A stretch of DNA of 39,850 bases from Algoriphagus sp. (GTDB lineage: Bacteria; Bacteroidota; Bacteroidia; Cytophagales; Cyclobacteriaceae). The first letter of the stretch is position 1. Each line of letters opens with the position of its first letter. Position numbers and translations under genes: made by a program. Below the pieces are notes generated by a model. That model saw only the letters and a program-made list of their open reading frames with translations, was not told the DNA's origin and made no database searches. Shown in pieces: positions 15,877-23,843 of this stretch. Location of the stretch: positions 1 to 39,850 of the forward strand of contig NZ_JAUXYL010000034.1 in the NCBI RefSeq assembly GCF_030694375.1, read 5' to 3'.

Positions 15877-18800
15877 ATGGCTAGCTTATCCCAAATCAGT
15901 ATCAACCGGCCGGTATTGGCCATCGTGATGTCCTTGGTTATCCTCCTCTTTGGTGGGATAGGGATCTCACTTTTAGGTATCCGCGAGTATCCCAGTGTGG
16001 ATCCCCCTGTGATCAATGTCAGCACTTCTTATGTCGGCGCCAACGCGGATGTAATTGAGGCTCAAATCACAGAGCCGCTTGAAGAGCAAATCAACGGAAT
16101 CCAAGGCATCAAATCTCTGACCTCAGTCAGTGCCGATGGCCGAAGTAACATTACGGTAGAATTTGAAGTCGGTGGTGACTTAGAGGCTGCAGCCAACGAC
16201 GTAAGAGACAAGGTGGCAGGAGCACAACGAAATCTTCCTCCGGATGCCGAACCTCCGGTAGTGTCCAAAGCAGATGCAGATTCCCAGCCCATAGTAGGAG
16301 TGAATGTAAAGAGTGAAAACCGAAGTCTATTGGAGCTTTCGGATATCGCTTCCAATGTGTTTAAAGAAAGGCTTCAGACAATTCCAGGCGTTAGCCGGAT
16401 TCAGATTTGGGGAGAAAAAGAATACGCAATCCGTCTTCGGATGGATCCACTCAAAATGGCATCCTATGGCATTACGCCTTTGGATGTATTACAAAAAGTT
16501 CAAAGTGAAAACGTAGAACTTCCTTCCGGAAGGATAGAAGGTCAAAATATAGAGCTATCGGTCAGGACCAAGAGTAGGTTGAGCTCTCCACAGGAGTTTA
16601 ATAATTTGATCATCAAAGAAGACCAAAGCAATATCGTTCGTTTCCAGGATATCGGAAACGCTGAACTCTCAGCCCTGAACGAAAAGACGGTGTTGAAGCG
16701 GGATGGAGTTCCCATGGTAGCAGTAGTGTTGGTTCCACTACCCGGCTCTAACAATATTGAAATCGCAGATGAATTTTATCGGAGACTTGAATTCATTAAG
16801 AAAGATCTGCCAGCTGATGTGGGTGTTGAAATTGGCTTTGATTCTACGAAGTATATTCGTAGTTCGATCGCTGAAGTACAGGAGACGATCATTACAGCAT
16901 TTATATTGGTTGTGGCCATCATCTTCCTTTTCTTGAGAGATTGGCGAACCACGTTCATTCCAGTACTTACCATCCCCATCTCGCTGGTTGGCGTATTTTT
17001 TATCATGTACGTGATGGGTTTTTCCATCAACGTATTGACCCTGCTTGGTATCGTACTATCGATTGGATTGGTGGTCGATGACGCAATTGTGGTCTTGGAA
17101 AACATCTACACCCGAATAGAAAAAGGAGAAAACCCACTCAAGGCTGCAGAAAAAGGATCCGAGGAAATTTTCTTTGCAGTTATCGCTACCACTGTTGCCC
17201 TTTCTGCAGTATTCTTACCGGTGATTTTTCTTACGGGTACCACAGGCCGACTTTTCCGTGAATTCGGTATAGTGGTGGCAGGGGCTGTCATCATTTCTTC
17301 ATTTGTGGCCTTGACCATGACCCCAATGCTTAGTGCAAAACTGCTCAAGCGTCGGGAAAAACAAAATGCCTTCTACAATTTTACTGAGCCGTTTTTTGTC
17401 TGGTTGAATGACCTGTACGACTTTGCGCTGAGTAAATTTATGAAAATCAGGTGGATGGCTTTTCCGGTAATTCTATTTATGATGGGGGGAATTTATTGGC
17501 TGGTCACCCAAATACCGACTGAGCTGGTTCCTACCGAGGACAGATCTGAACTCAGAATAAATATGTCAGGTCCAGAGGGAGCCACATTTGGTTACATGGG
17601 AAGTGTGGTGGATAAATTGACTGATCAGTTTATGAAGGAAATACCGGACAATGAGCGTCTAGCCGTCATTAGTGTGACTTCTCCGGGATTTGGTACCGCA
17701 AATACTAATTCGGCTTTTATCAGACTTTTCCTGACAGATGCTAAAGATAGAACCCGAACACAGCAAGAAATATTTAACAGCATCAATGCCAAACTGAGAA
17801 ATGAAACAGCAGTGCGAGGCTTTGCCCAGCAACCGGTGTCCATCGGCGACAGAAGGGGCGGACTTCCTGTACAGTATGTAATTCAGGCTCCCACCATTGA
17901 AAAGCTGAAAGAGGCTATTCCTCCATTTATGGAAAAGGTGGGTCAAAGTCCTTATTTTATTTTCTCAGATATCAACCTGAAGTTTACCAAACCCGAGCTG
18001 GAAATCGAGATAGATCGGGAACGGGCAAGGAACCTGGGTGTATCGGTACAGGAAATTGCAAGAACGCTCCAACTGTCTTACTCAGGTCAACGCTTTGCCT
18101 ATTTCATCCGCGACGGTAAGCAATACCAGGTTTTGGGCGAAATGAGGCTGCAAGACAGAAATGAACCTGTAAATCTTCGAATGCTCTATGTGAGAGGAGA
18201 AAATAATCAGTTGGTGCAACTGGACAACCTTGTCAAAGTGACAGAAAAAAGTACGCCGCCTCAGCTTTACCGCTTCAACCGTTTTGTGAGTGCTACAGTT
18301 TCGGCTAACCTGACCGAAGGATTTACCATCGGAGCGGGATTGGATGAAATGGATCGCATAGCTGCTGAAGTTTTGGATGATTCTTTCTCCACGGATGTAT
18401 CCGGACCTTCCAAAGAATTCAGGGAGAGCTCCAACAGTTTGTTGTTTGCCTTTGTGTTCGCACTAATCCTGATTTACCTGGTTCTTTCGGCTCAGTTCGA
18501 AAGCTTCCTCGATCCATTGACAATCATGTTTACCGTACCGCTTGCCATCTTCGGGGCCTTGGCCACACTGTGGGCATTTGATTTTACCCTGAATATTTTC
18601 AGTCAGATTGGTATTATTATGCTGATCGGATTGGTGACGAAAAACGGGATCTTGATTGTGGAATTTGCCAATCAGCGAAAGGCACAGGGAATGGACGTGC
18701 ATGAAGCCATATATGGCGCCGCTGTAGCCCGATTTAGACCGATCTTGATGACCAGCTTATCTACGATTCTGGGTATTTTACCGATTGCATTGGCATTGGG

Positions 18801-18939
18801 AGCGGGGGCAGAAAGCAGGGTGCCAATGGGAGCCGCTGTCATTGGTGGATTGACTTTCGCCACGATACTTACCCTTTTTATCATCCCGGCCATTTACACT
18901 TTCCTCACCTCCAAAAAAGGAAGATTAGCAAGAATTTAA
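15877..18939 (+). CDS. RND efflux pump, AcrB/MexB (HAE1) family
   Basis: 1020 residues, the usual length, with two repeats of six transmembrane helices and two large periplasmic loops. The first helix is preceded by SINRPVLAIVMSL. The proton-relay aspartates D401 and D402 are in GLVVDDAIVVLENIYTRIE, and the relay lysine is in GLVTKNGILIVEFAN. Porter-domain marks include EYPSVDPPVINV and FRPILMTSLSTILGILPIAL. The intact relay residues fit drug/solvent/bile-type export of the HAE1 subfamily; heavy-metal pumps differ at these positions. The gene sits between adaptor and channel genes, overlapping the channel gene by one base (TAATG). No regulator gene is adjacent, so control cannot be read from the window. 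Confidence 0.96.
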   Translation: MASLSQISINRPVLAIVMSLVILLFGGIGISLLGIREYPSVDPPVINVSTSYVGANADVIEAQITEPLEEQINGIQGIKSLTSVSADGRSNITVEFEVGGDLEAAANDVRDKVAGAQRNLPPDAEPPVVSKADADSQPIVGVNVKSENRSLLELSDIASNVFKERLQTIPGVSRIQIWGEKEYAIRLRMDPLKMASYGITPLDVLQKVQSENVELPSGRIEGQNIELSVRTKSRLSSPQEFNNLIIKEDQSNIVRFQDIGNAELSALNEKTVLKRDGVPMVAVVLVPLPGSNNIEIADEFYRRLEFIKKDLPADVGVEIGFDSTKYIRSSIAEVQETIITAFILVVAIIFLFLRDWRTTFIPVLTIPISLVGVFFIMYVMGFSINVLTLLGIVLSIGLVVDDAIVVLENIYTRIEKGENPLKAAEKGSEEIFFAVIATTVALSAVFLPVIFLTGTTGRLFREFGIVVAGAVIISSFVALTMTPMLSAKLLKRREKQNAFYNFTEPFFVWLNDLYDFALSKFMKIRWMAFPVILFMMGGIYWLVTQIPTELVPTEDRSELRINMSGPEGATFGYMGSVVDKLTDQFMKEIPDNERLAVISVTSPGFGTANTNSAFIRLFLTDAKDRTRTQQEIFNSINAKLRNETAVRGFAQQPVSIGDRRGGLPVQYVIQAPTIEKLKEAIPPFMEKVGQSPYFIFSDINLKFTKPELEIEIDRERARNLGVSVQEIARTLQLSYSGQRFAYFIRDGKQYQVLGEMRLQDRNEPVNLRMLYVRGENNQLVQLDNLVKVTEKSTPPQLYRFNRFVSATVSANLTEGFTIGAGLDEMDRIAAEVLDDSFSTDVSGPSKEFRESSNSLLFAFVFALILIYLVLSAQFESFLDPLTIMFTVPLAIFGALATLWAFDFTLNIFSQIGIIMLIGLVTKNGILIVEFANQRKAQGMDVHEAIYGAAVARFRPILMTSLSTILGILPIALALGAGAESRVPMGAAVIGGLTFATILTLFIIPAIYTFLTSKKGRLARI

Positions 18940-20279
18940 TGAAGAAATTAGCGATTCTGCTCTTTTTGAGCATAAGTTTTTCTAGTGTTCACGCACAAAT
19001 CCAAGAGTCCTTAGATCTTGAGAAGGCCATTCAGATTGGATTGGAAAATAATTTCCAGATCAAGATAGCCGTAGAGAATGTCAATTTGAGAGAAAGGGAA
19101 AAGCAAATTGGAGCGGGCGAATTATTTATGCCAAGGGTAGATGCAACCTATCTGCGGTCATACAGTAAGGAAGATGTAGAGCAAACCTTCATAAATGATC
19201 CCACACCACGTCAAATCGACGATGCCAAATCCCGGAACAAAAACTTCAGCATAGTGGGGATATATGGATTCAGACCGGAATCCGTGGTAACGATGAGAAG
19301 ATTGGGCGAGTTGACCGAAATCAGTGAACTCGACGCCAAGGTGACAGTGGAAAATACCGTAGCTGGAATTTCTACAGCATATTACCGGCTAATTGTGGAG
19401 TTGCAACGCTACCAATTGTTGAAAGAAACGCTAGCCTTGAGTAAGGCAAGACTAAACATAGCCCAAGCTCAGTATGAACTTGGTGGTGCAGGCAAGCGGG
19501 ACTTCCTTACTGCCCAGGTTGATTACAACTCAGATTCCAGTCTGCTCATTACCCAAGAGCAAATCATTCAAAATTCCCGAGTAAACCTGAATGAGCTAAT
19601 GGCGGTCAATCCAAATGAGGAATACATGGTGAAGGACACTATTTTAATTGCAGATGTCCTGAGGTTTGAAGACTTGGAAGAAAATGCAATTTTGGAAAAT
19701 AAGCAGCTCCTGATCAACCAGCGGCTAAAAAATGTGGCCTTTCTCCAAACTAGGGAATTGCAGGCTTCCCGTCTCCCGGTTTTGAATTTGAATGGAAACT
19801 ACGTGAACAATACCTTCAACTCCGATGCAGGCTTCCTCCTGCAAAATCAGCGGGAAGGTTTTAACTACGGAGGAAATATTACAATTAACCTGTTCAGTGG
19901 ACTAACCTTGAATCGAAGAATTCAAAATGCCAAGGTTCAGGAAAGAATTCAGGATTATACCTTGGATCAATATGAAATCCAGCTCAAATCAGACATCCAA
20001 CGAGCCTTTAATATCTACACCAAAAACCTTCAACTGCAAAAAATTGAGTTGGCTAACTACCAGGTAGCTAAAGAAAACTCAGAGATAGCCTTGGAACGAT
20101 TTAGATTGGGGATTTCTTCCTACCTGGAATTTAGAGATGCTCAGGTGAATTTACTTACTGCAGAAAACAGATTGATTAGCTCCATTTTTAACATTAAAGA
20201 GCAAGAAATCGAGTTAATGAGACTTTCAGGCAGGATTTTCTTCCAAAGCAGCATGGAAGAACTGACACTCAAGCCCTAA
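18939..20279 (+). CDS. TolC-family outer-membrane efflux channel
   Basis: 446 residues. Signal peptide about 1-19 (KKLAILLFLSISFSSVHA). Two internal repeats of the outer-membrane efflux family (PF02321) are visible: the first begins DLEKAIQIGLENNFQIKIA and the second around NLFSGLTLNRRIQNAKV, both with long helical, heptad-like stretches. It completes the tripartite pump made by the adaptor and RND genes. It starts by a one-base TAATG overlap with the pump gene, a sign of translational coupling. A strong terminator at 20292 ends the operon. Confidence 0.94.
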   Translation: MKKLAILLFLSISFSSVHAQIQESLDLEKAIQIGLENNFQIKIAVENVNLREREKQIGAGELFMPRVDATYLRSYSKEDVEQTFINDPTPRQIDDAKSRNKNFSIVGIYGFRPESVVTMRRLGELTEISELDAKVTVENTVAGISTAYYRLIVELQRYQLLKETLALSKARLNIAQAQYELGGAGKRDFLTAQVDYNSDSSLLITQEQIIQNSRVNLNELMAVNPNEEYMVKDTILIADVLRFEDLEENAILENKQLLINQRLKNVAFLQTRELQASRLPVLNLNGNYVNNTFNSDAGFLLQNQREGFNYGGNITINLFSGLTLNRRIQNAKVQERIQDYTLDQYEIQLKSDIQRAFNIYTKNLQLQKIELANYQVAKENSEIALERFRLGISSYLEFRDAQVNLLTAENRLISSIFNIKEQEIELMRLSGRIFFQSSMEELTLKP

Positions 20280-20291
20280 CAGCTATTTGCT

Positions 20292-20322
20292 AAAAAACGG
20301 AAGAAATTAACTTCCGTTTTTT
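20292..20322 (+). terminator. Terminator of the RND efflux operon
   Basis: A perfect 12-bp stem AAAAAACGGAAG and its complement, 7-base loop, with the 3' arm ending in six T. It lies 12 bases after the TolC stop codon. Confidence 0.88.
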
Positions 20323-20412
20323 ATTTGCTTTTTTTAACGATCGCTTCATTTTTGTTTTGGCATAGGCTTTGCCAAGTAGCGGAATGAACCATCCGGGGTC
20401 TCACCCTTTGGA

Positions 20413-21804
20413 ATGAAAAAAGTAATAATTTCTACTCTTACTACATTAGTGATGCTCTTCTCCGGGGTGCAGTGTACTTTTTTGGAGAATCGCATCGAAA
20501 AGGTGTTGAAGGAGCCTTATATATTTGATTTGGCCGCAATTCAGGAACGTGGCACACTTCGAGCAGCAGTTGATAACAACTCCACTTCTTATTATATCTA
20601 TCGGGGAAGAAGAATGGGCTATGAATTTGAACTCTTGAGAGACTTGGGAAAAAGCCTTGGAGTTCAATTGGAATTAGTCGTTTTGGAAGACATTGACGAA
20701 GCTTTCGACTATCTGGAATCAGGAAAGGTGGATGTCATTGCCATGAATCTTGAAAATACTAAAGAGCGCAGTGACCGTGCTTCGTTCACGAATTATCTTG
20801 GAACCATGAGCACCGTGGTCGTAGGCCGAAAGCCCATAGAAAAGCCGGTAACCTGGAAAGAAATAGGATCTGATACGATCTTTGTAAGAAAAGGCACCAT
20901 CTATACCAGTCGGCTTAACTCGATAAAGGATTCACTTAATCTAAGTTTTACTGTCTTGGAATCAGTGGATCACGAAGAGAACCTTATCGATCAAATCGCC
21001 GACAAAAAGATCAAATGGACCATAGCAGATCGAAACATTGCGAAGGCCAATCAGACCTATTATCAAGGATTGGACGTGAATTTGAAGGTTTCCGAAAATG
21101 GTACCGTGGCTTGGGCTGTTCGCAAAAATGCCCCCGTCCTTTTGGGGGAAATCAATACTTGGTTATCGGAAAAAAAGAAGCGATTCATCCCTGATGTTTA
21201 CGCAAAATACTTTCTTAATGCGCGAAATAATTTTTACCGAACCAACAGTTCTTTTTCCTCATTGGGAGGAAATCGTATCTCGGTTTTTGATGAACTGATC
21301 CAAGAAAGCTCTAGGGAATTAGGTTGGGATTGGAGGCTTTTGGCTGCATTGGTTTATAAAGAATCCGGATTCGATACTTCCGCTGTCTCCTATGCGGGGG
21401 CAGAAGGTTTGCTTCAACTGATGCCGGTAACTCTAGAACGATTTGGAGTCACTGAACCTGACGATCCCCAACAGTCGCTTCAGGGGGGCGTGAAGTACCT
21501 TCAATATTTGGATAAATTTTGGAGGGGGAGAGTTCCGGATGCCAATGAACGGATTCGATTTATTCTTGCTTCCTACAACATCGGTCAAGGCCATGTCGAA
21601 GATGCATGGAGGCTTACCCTGAAATATGGGAAAAGTACCCAAAGCTGGGAAGATGTATCCTTCTTTCTAAAGCTTAAAAGTGATCCCGAATTTTATCGGG
21701 ATCCCATGGTCAAAAGTGGATTCGCAAAAGGGCACATAGCTGTGAATTACGTGCGGGATATCTTAAATCTTTTTGAGTCTTACAAGGCTTTGGTGAAACC
21801 TTAA
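20413..21804 (+). CDS. mltF: MltF-like lytic transglycosylase lipoprotein
   Basis: 463 residues. A type II signal peptide ends in the lipobox SGVQC (C21), so it is probably an outer-membrane lipoprotein. Residues about 45-265 form a periplasmic solute-binding-type domain (SBP_bac_3: GTLRAAVDNNSTSYYIYRGR, VDVIAMNLENTKER). Residues about 290-440 form an SLT-type lytic transglycosylase domain with catalytic E317 in LVYKESGFD, followed by AEGLLQLMP and ILASYNIGQGHVEDA. This two-domain layout is that of E. coli MltF, which cleaves the glycan strand to 1,6-anhydromuramoyl ends and is regulated by muropeptide binding to the N-terminal domain. A palindrome lies inside the 3' coding part (21682-21703). 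Convergent with the ridA-type gene, with overlapping stop codons. Confidence 0.92.
   Translation: MKKVIISTLTTLVMLFSGVQCTFLENRIEKVLKEPYIFDLAAIQERGTLRAAVDNNSTSYYIYRGRRMGYEFELLRDLGKSLGVQLELVVLEDIDEAFDYLESGKVDVIAMNLENTKERSDRASFTNYLGTMSTVVVGRKPIEKPVTWKEIGSDTIFVRKGTIYTSRLNSIKDSLNLSFTVLESVDHEENLIDQIADKKIKWTIADRNIAKANQTYYQGLDVNLKVSENGTVAWAVRKNAPVLLGEINTWLSEKKKRFIPDVYAKYFLNARNNFYRTNSSFSSLGGNRISVFDELIQESSRELGWDWRLLAALVYKESGFDTSAVSYAGAEGLLQLMPVTLERFGVTEPDDPQQSLQGGVKYLQYLDKFWRGRVPDANERIRFILASYNIGQGHVEDAWRLTLKYGKSTQSWEDVSFFLKLKSDPEFYRDPMVKSGFAKGHIAVNYVRDILNLFESYKALVKP
21682..21703. repeat. GATCCCGA/TCGGGATC palindrome inside the mltF coding region
   Basis: A perfect 8-bp inverted repeat with a 6-base loop (ATTTTA), read in frame as a DPEFYRDP peptide. 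Related CCCGAT/ATCGGG sequence occurs at 13785-13806 and inside the second tRNA-like RNA (33007-33032), which suggests a dispersed palindromic family. Confidence 0.55.
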
Positions 21805-22274
21805 TGGCCTTCGTGAAGCTCAAATAAGGCCTCGATCTCAACGGGGATATTATCAGGCAGTGAACCCATACCTACAGCTGACCGAACACCAATTCCGTTT
21901 TCCTCTCCCCATACACTTGCAAAAAGCTCACTGCATCCGTTAATCACAAAGGGATGGCGCTCAAAGTTCGGGGTACAATTGACCATTCCGAGGACTTTGA
22001 TGACCCGTTTTACTTTGTTCAGTGAACCGATATTGGCTTTGATGGTAGCCAGCATTGCAAGTCCAACTTGTCTTGCGGCTAATTTTCCCTGGTCGATATC
22101 CAAATCAGATCCGACCCTTCCGATGATCAGGCTTCCATCGGGCTTTACAGTTCCGTGACCGGATAAGTAAAGGTAATTTCCATCGATCAGGCAAGGCTTG
22201 TAGACGCCTAGTGGCTTGGGTGCCGGAGGTAGGGTGAGTCCCAGTTTCGCGAACTTTATTTCAGGTGTTTCCAT
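21801..22274 (-). CDS. RidA/YjgF-family protein
   Basis: 157 residues from the chosen start METPEIKFAKLGL at 22274; the frame is open to an ATG ten codons upstream, but family similarity begins here. The fold is that of the Rid superfamily in its longer, about 155-residue form (YjgF_like_1): GVYKPCLIDGNYLYLSGHG, NIGSLNKVKRVIKVLGMVN, GVRSAVGMGSLPDNIPVEIE. Canonical RidA deaminates reactive enamine/imine intermediates and uses an active-site arginine; here an Arg sits in GVRSAVGMGSLP at the expected strand, though longer Rid subfamilies often lack RidA activity. Cytosolic. It is convergent with mltF and upstream of nothing obvious. Role beyond the family is unknown. Confidence 0.88.
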   Translation of the reverse strand: METPEIKFAKLGLTLPPAPKPLGVYKPCLIDGNYLYLSGHGTVKPDGSLIIGRVGSDLDIDQGKLAARQVGLAMLATIKANIGSLNKVKRVIKVLGMVNCTPNFERHPFVINGCSELFASVWGEENGIGVRSAVGMGSLPDNIPVEIEALFELHEGH

Positions 22275-22370
22275 AGTGTGAAAATTTGATTTAAAATTGA
22301 TCAATATCTGCCAATTAATCAGAGGAAAAATTCAATTAGGATTGATGTGCCATAGTATGAGCGGTGTATT

Positions 22371-22390
22371 GTGGACTAGGGCCTGTCCAC
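22371..22390. promoter_or_regulatory. GTGGAC/GTCCAC hairpin between gntP and the Rid gene
   Basis: A 6-bp inverted repeat with an 8-base loop in the 178-base gap. It could be an operator or a weak terminator for the gntP-type gene; there is no T-tract on either side. Confidence 0.3.
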
Positions 22391-22452
22391 GATTATCCAC
22401 AGTAATTTAAGGATTAGGAGTCATCGATAGCTGCGCGGGTAAGCAATTTAAA

Positions 22453-23766
22453 TTAGACAAAAAGATCTAAAATCAGGACACCAAAGAGCCCCACCACCGC
22501 GACAATCGTTTCCATCAGCGACCAGGATTTGATGGTGTCCTTGATACTCACGTTGAAAAACTCCTTATACATCCAGAATCCTCCATCATTGAAGTGCGAA
22601 AACATTAAGCTTCCCGCACCGATGGAAAGCACCAGCAAATTTGGATCAACGTTCATGGTGGTAACCAATGGAGCAATGATTCCTGCAGTAGTCAGGCCAG
22701 CCACTGTCGCCGAACCTACACAAACGCGGATGACTGCGGTGATGAGCCATGCCAGAATCAAAGGATGCATTTCCCAGGTTTTCAGACTCTCGGCAATGGT
22801 AAGACTTACCCCCGTGTCGGTGAAAATCTGCTTCAGCGCGCCTGCACCTGCTACAATCAACAGGATCATAGAGACATCCTTTGTAGCTATGGTATAGATG
22901 TCCATCAACTTCACCATGTTGACTTTGCGGCTAAGTCCCAGTGAATAAGTTGCATAAAGCAAAGAAACCAGCATGACTATGCCCGGATCGGCGATAAAAT
23001 TGACGATGGGGCTCAAAGGATCTTCTTTCGCGATATTTAGGCTCAGGGCCGTGGTTCCAATCAATAGGATTACCGGAAGCAACGCAGTAAAAATGCTGTT
23101 GCCTATTCCGGGAAGTTCATGTTCAGCCTTGGGTTCCGCCTGAAAAGTCTTTAGAGGTTGGGACTTGATATTTTTAAGAAAAGGGGCAAACAGAGGGCCT
23201 GCAATGATAATGGTGGGTATGGCAATCAGAAACCCATAGAAAAGTGTCAGTCCCATATTTGCACCAAATTGTGCTACCAAAGCAGCAGGAGAAGGATGTG
23301 GAGGTAAAAATCCATGCGTCACTGAAAGAGCAGCCAACAAAGGAATTCCCACATACACGGCAGGAAGCTTGTATTGATAAGAAACTGTAAAAGCCAAAGG
23401 GACCAACAGCACGAAACCCACATTATAAAACAAGGGAATACCGACAATCAGACCCGTGAATGCCATCGCCCAGGTGATGTACTTTTCACCAAAAATTTTC
23501 ATCAGAAAACCGGCTATTCGTTGTGCTGCACCGCTCTCAGCGACGAGCTTACCAAGCATCGCTCCGGTTACGATGACGATGACCAAGTCCCCGAGCATGG
23601 CACCCATACCTTTTTGGACGGACTTGGCGACTTGGTCGGCAGGCAGGCCGAGCATCAGGCCTCCGGCTATGGAAGCGATAAGAAAAGCGAGAAAGGGATT
23701 GAGCTTGGCCCACACGATCAGGAGTACCAGGATCGCGATGCTGAGAAGTACTAAAACAAAGGTCAT
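22453..23766 (-). CDS. GntP-family gluconate/organic acid:H+ symporter
   Basis: 437 residues, hydrophobic throughout with about 12-14 predicted helices, the normal size of the family. The family signature is clear: PFLAFLIASIAGGLMLGLP near the N-terminus, GKLVAESGAAQRIA, the central GFLPPHPSPAALVAQFGANM and the C-terminal GSLMFSHFNDGGFWMYKEFF. The latter two are the conserved GntP motifs. The family imports gluconate, related sugar acids, or D-serine with protons. No gluconate kinase, dehydratase or GntR regulator lies nearby, so the substrate is not settled. It may be carried on the same strand as the T9SS gene upstream, but with a 77-base gap. Confidence 0.93.
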   Translation of the reverse strand: MTFVLVLLSIAILVLLIVWAKLNPFLAFLIASIAGGLMLGLPADQVAKSVQKGMGAMLGDLVIVIVTGAMLGKLVAESGAAQRIAGFLMKIFGEKYITWAMAFTGLIVGIPLFYNVGFVLLVPLAFTVSYQYKLPAVYVGIPLLAALSVTHGFLPPHPSPAALVAQFGANMGLTLFYGFLIAIPTIIIAGPLFAPFLKNIKSQPLKTFQAEPKAEHELPGIGNSIFTALLPVILLIGTTALSLNIAKEDPLSPIVNFIADPGIVMLVSLLYATYSLGLSRKVNMVKLMDIYTIATKDVSMILLIVAGAGALKQIFTDTGVSLTIAESLKTWEMHPLILAWLITAVIRVCVGSATVAGLTTAGIIAPLVTTMNVDPNLLVLSIGAGSLMFSHFNDGGFWMYKEFFNVSIKDTIKSWSLMETIVAVVGLFGVLILDLFV

Positions 23767-23843
23767 AGGTTGGGTGGGAATTAGGGAAGTAAGATAGGGA
23801 AATGATTTTTTTAAAATAAAACCTGAACTTTGAAATCAAATCA

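Noticed and set aside
22393..22401. Perfect DnaA box TTATCCACA in the gap after the Rid gene
   Set aside because: Only one box, with no AT-rich unwinding element or dnaA/dnaN nearby, so it is not evidence of an origin.
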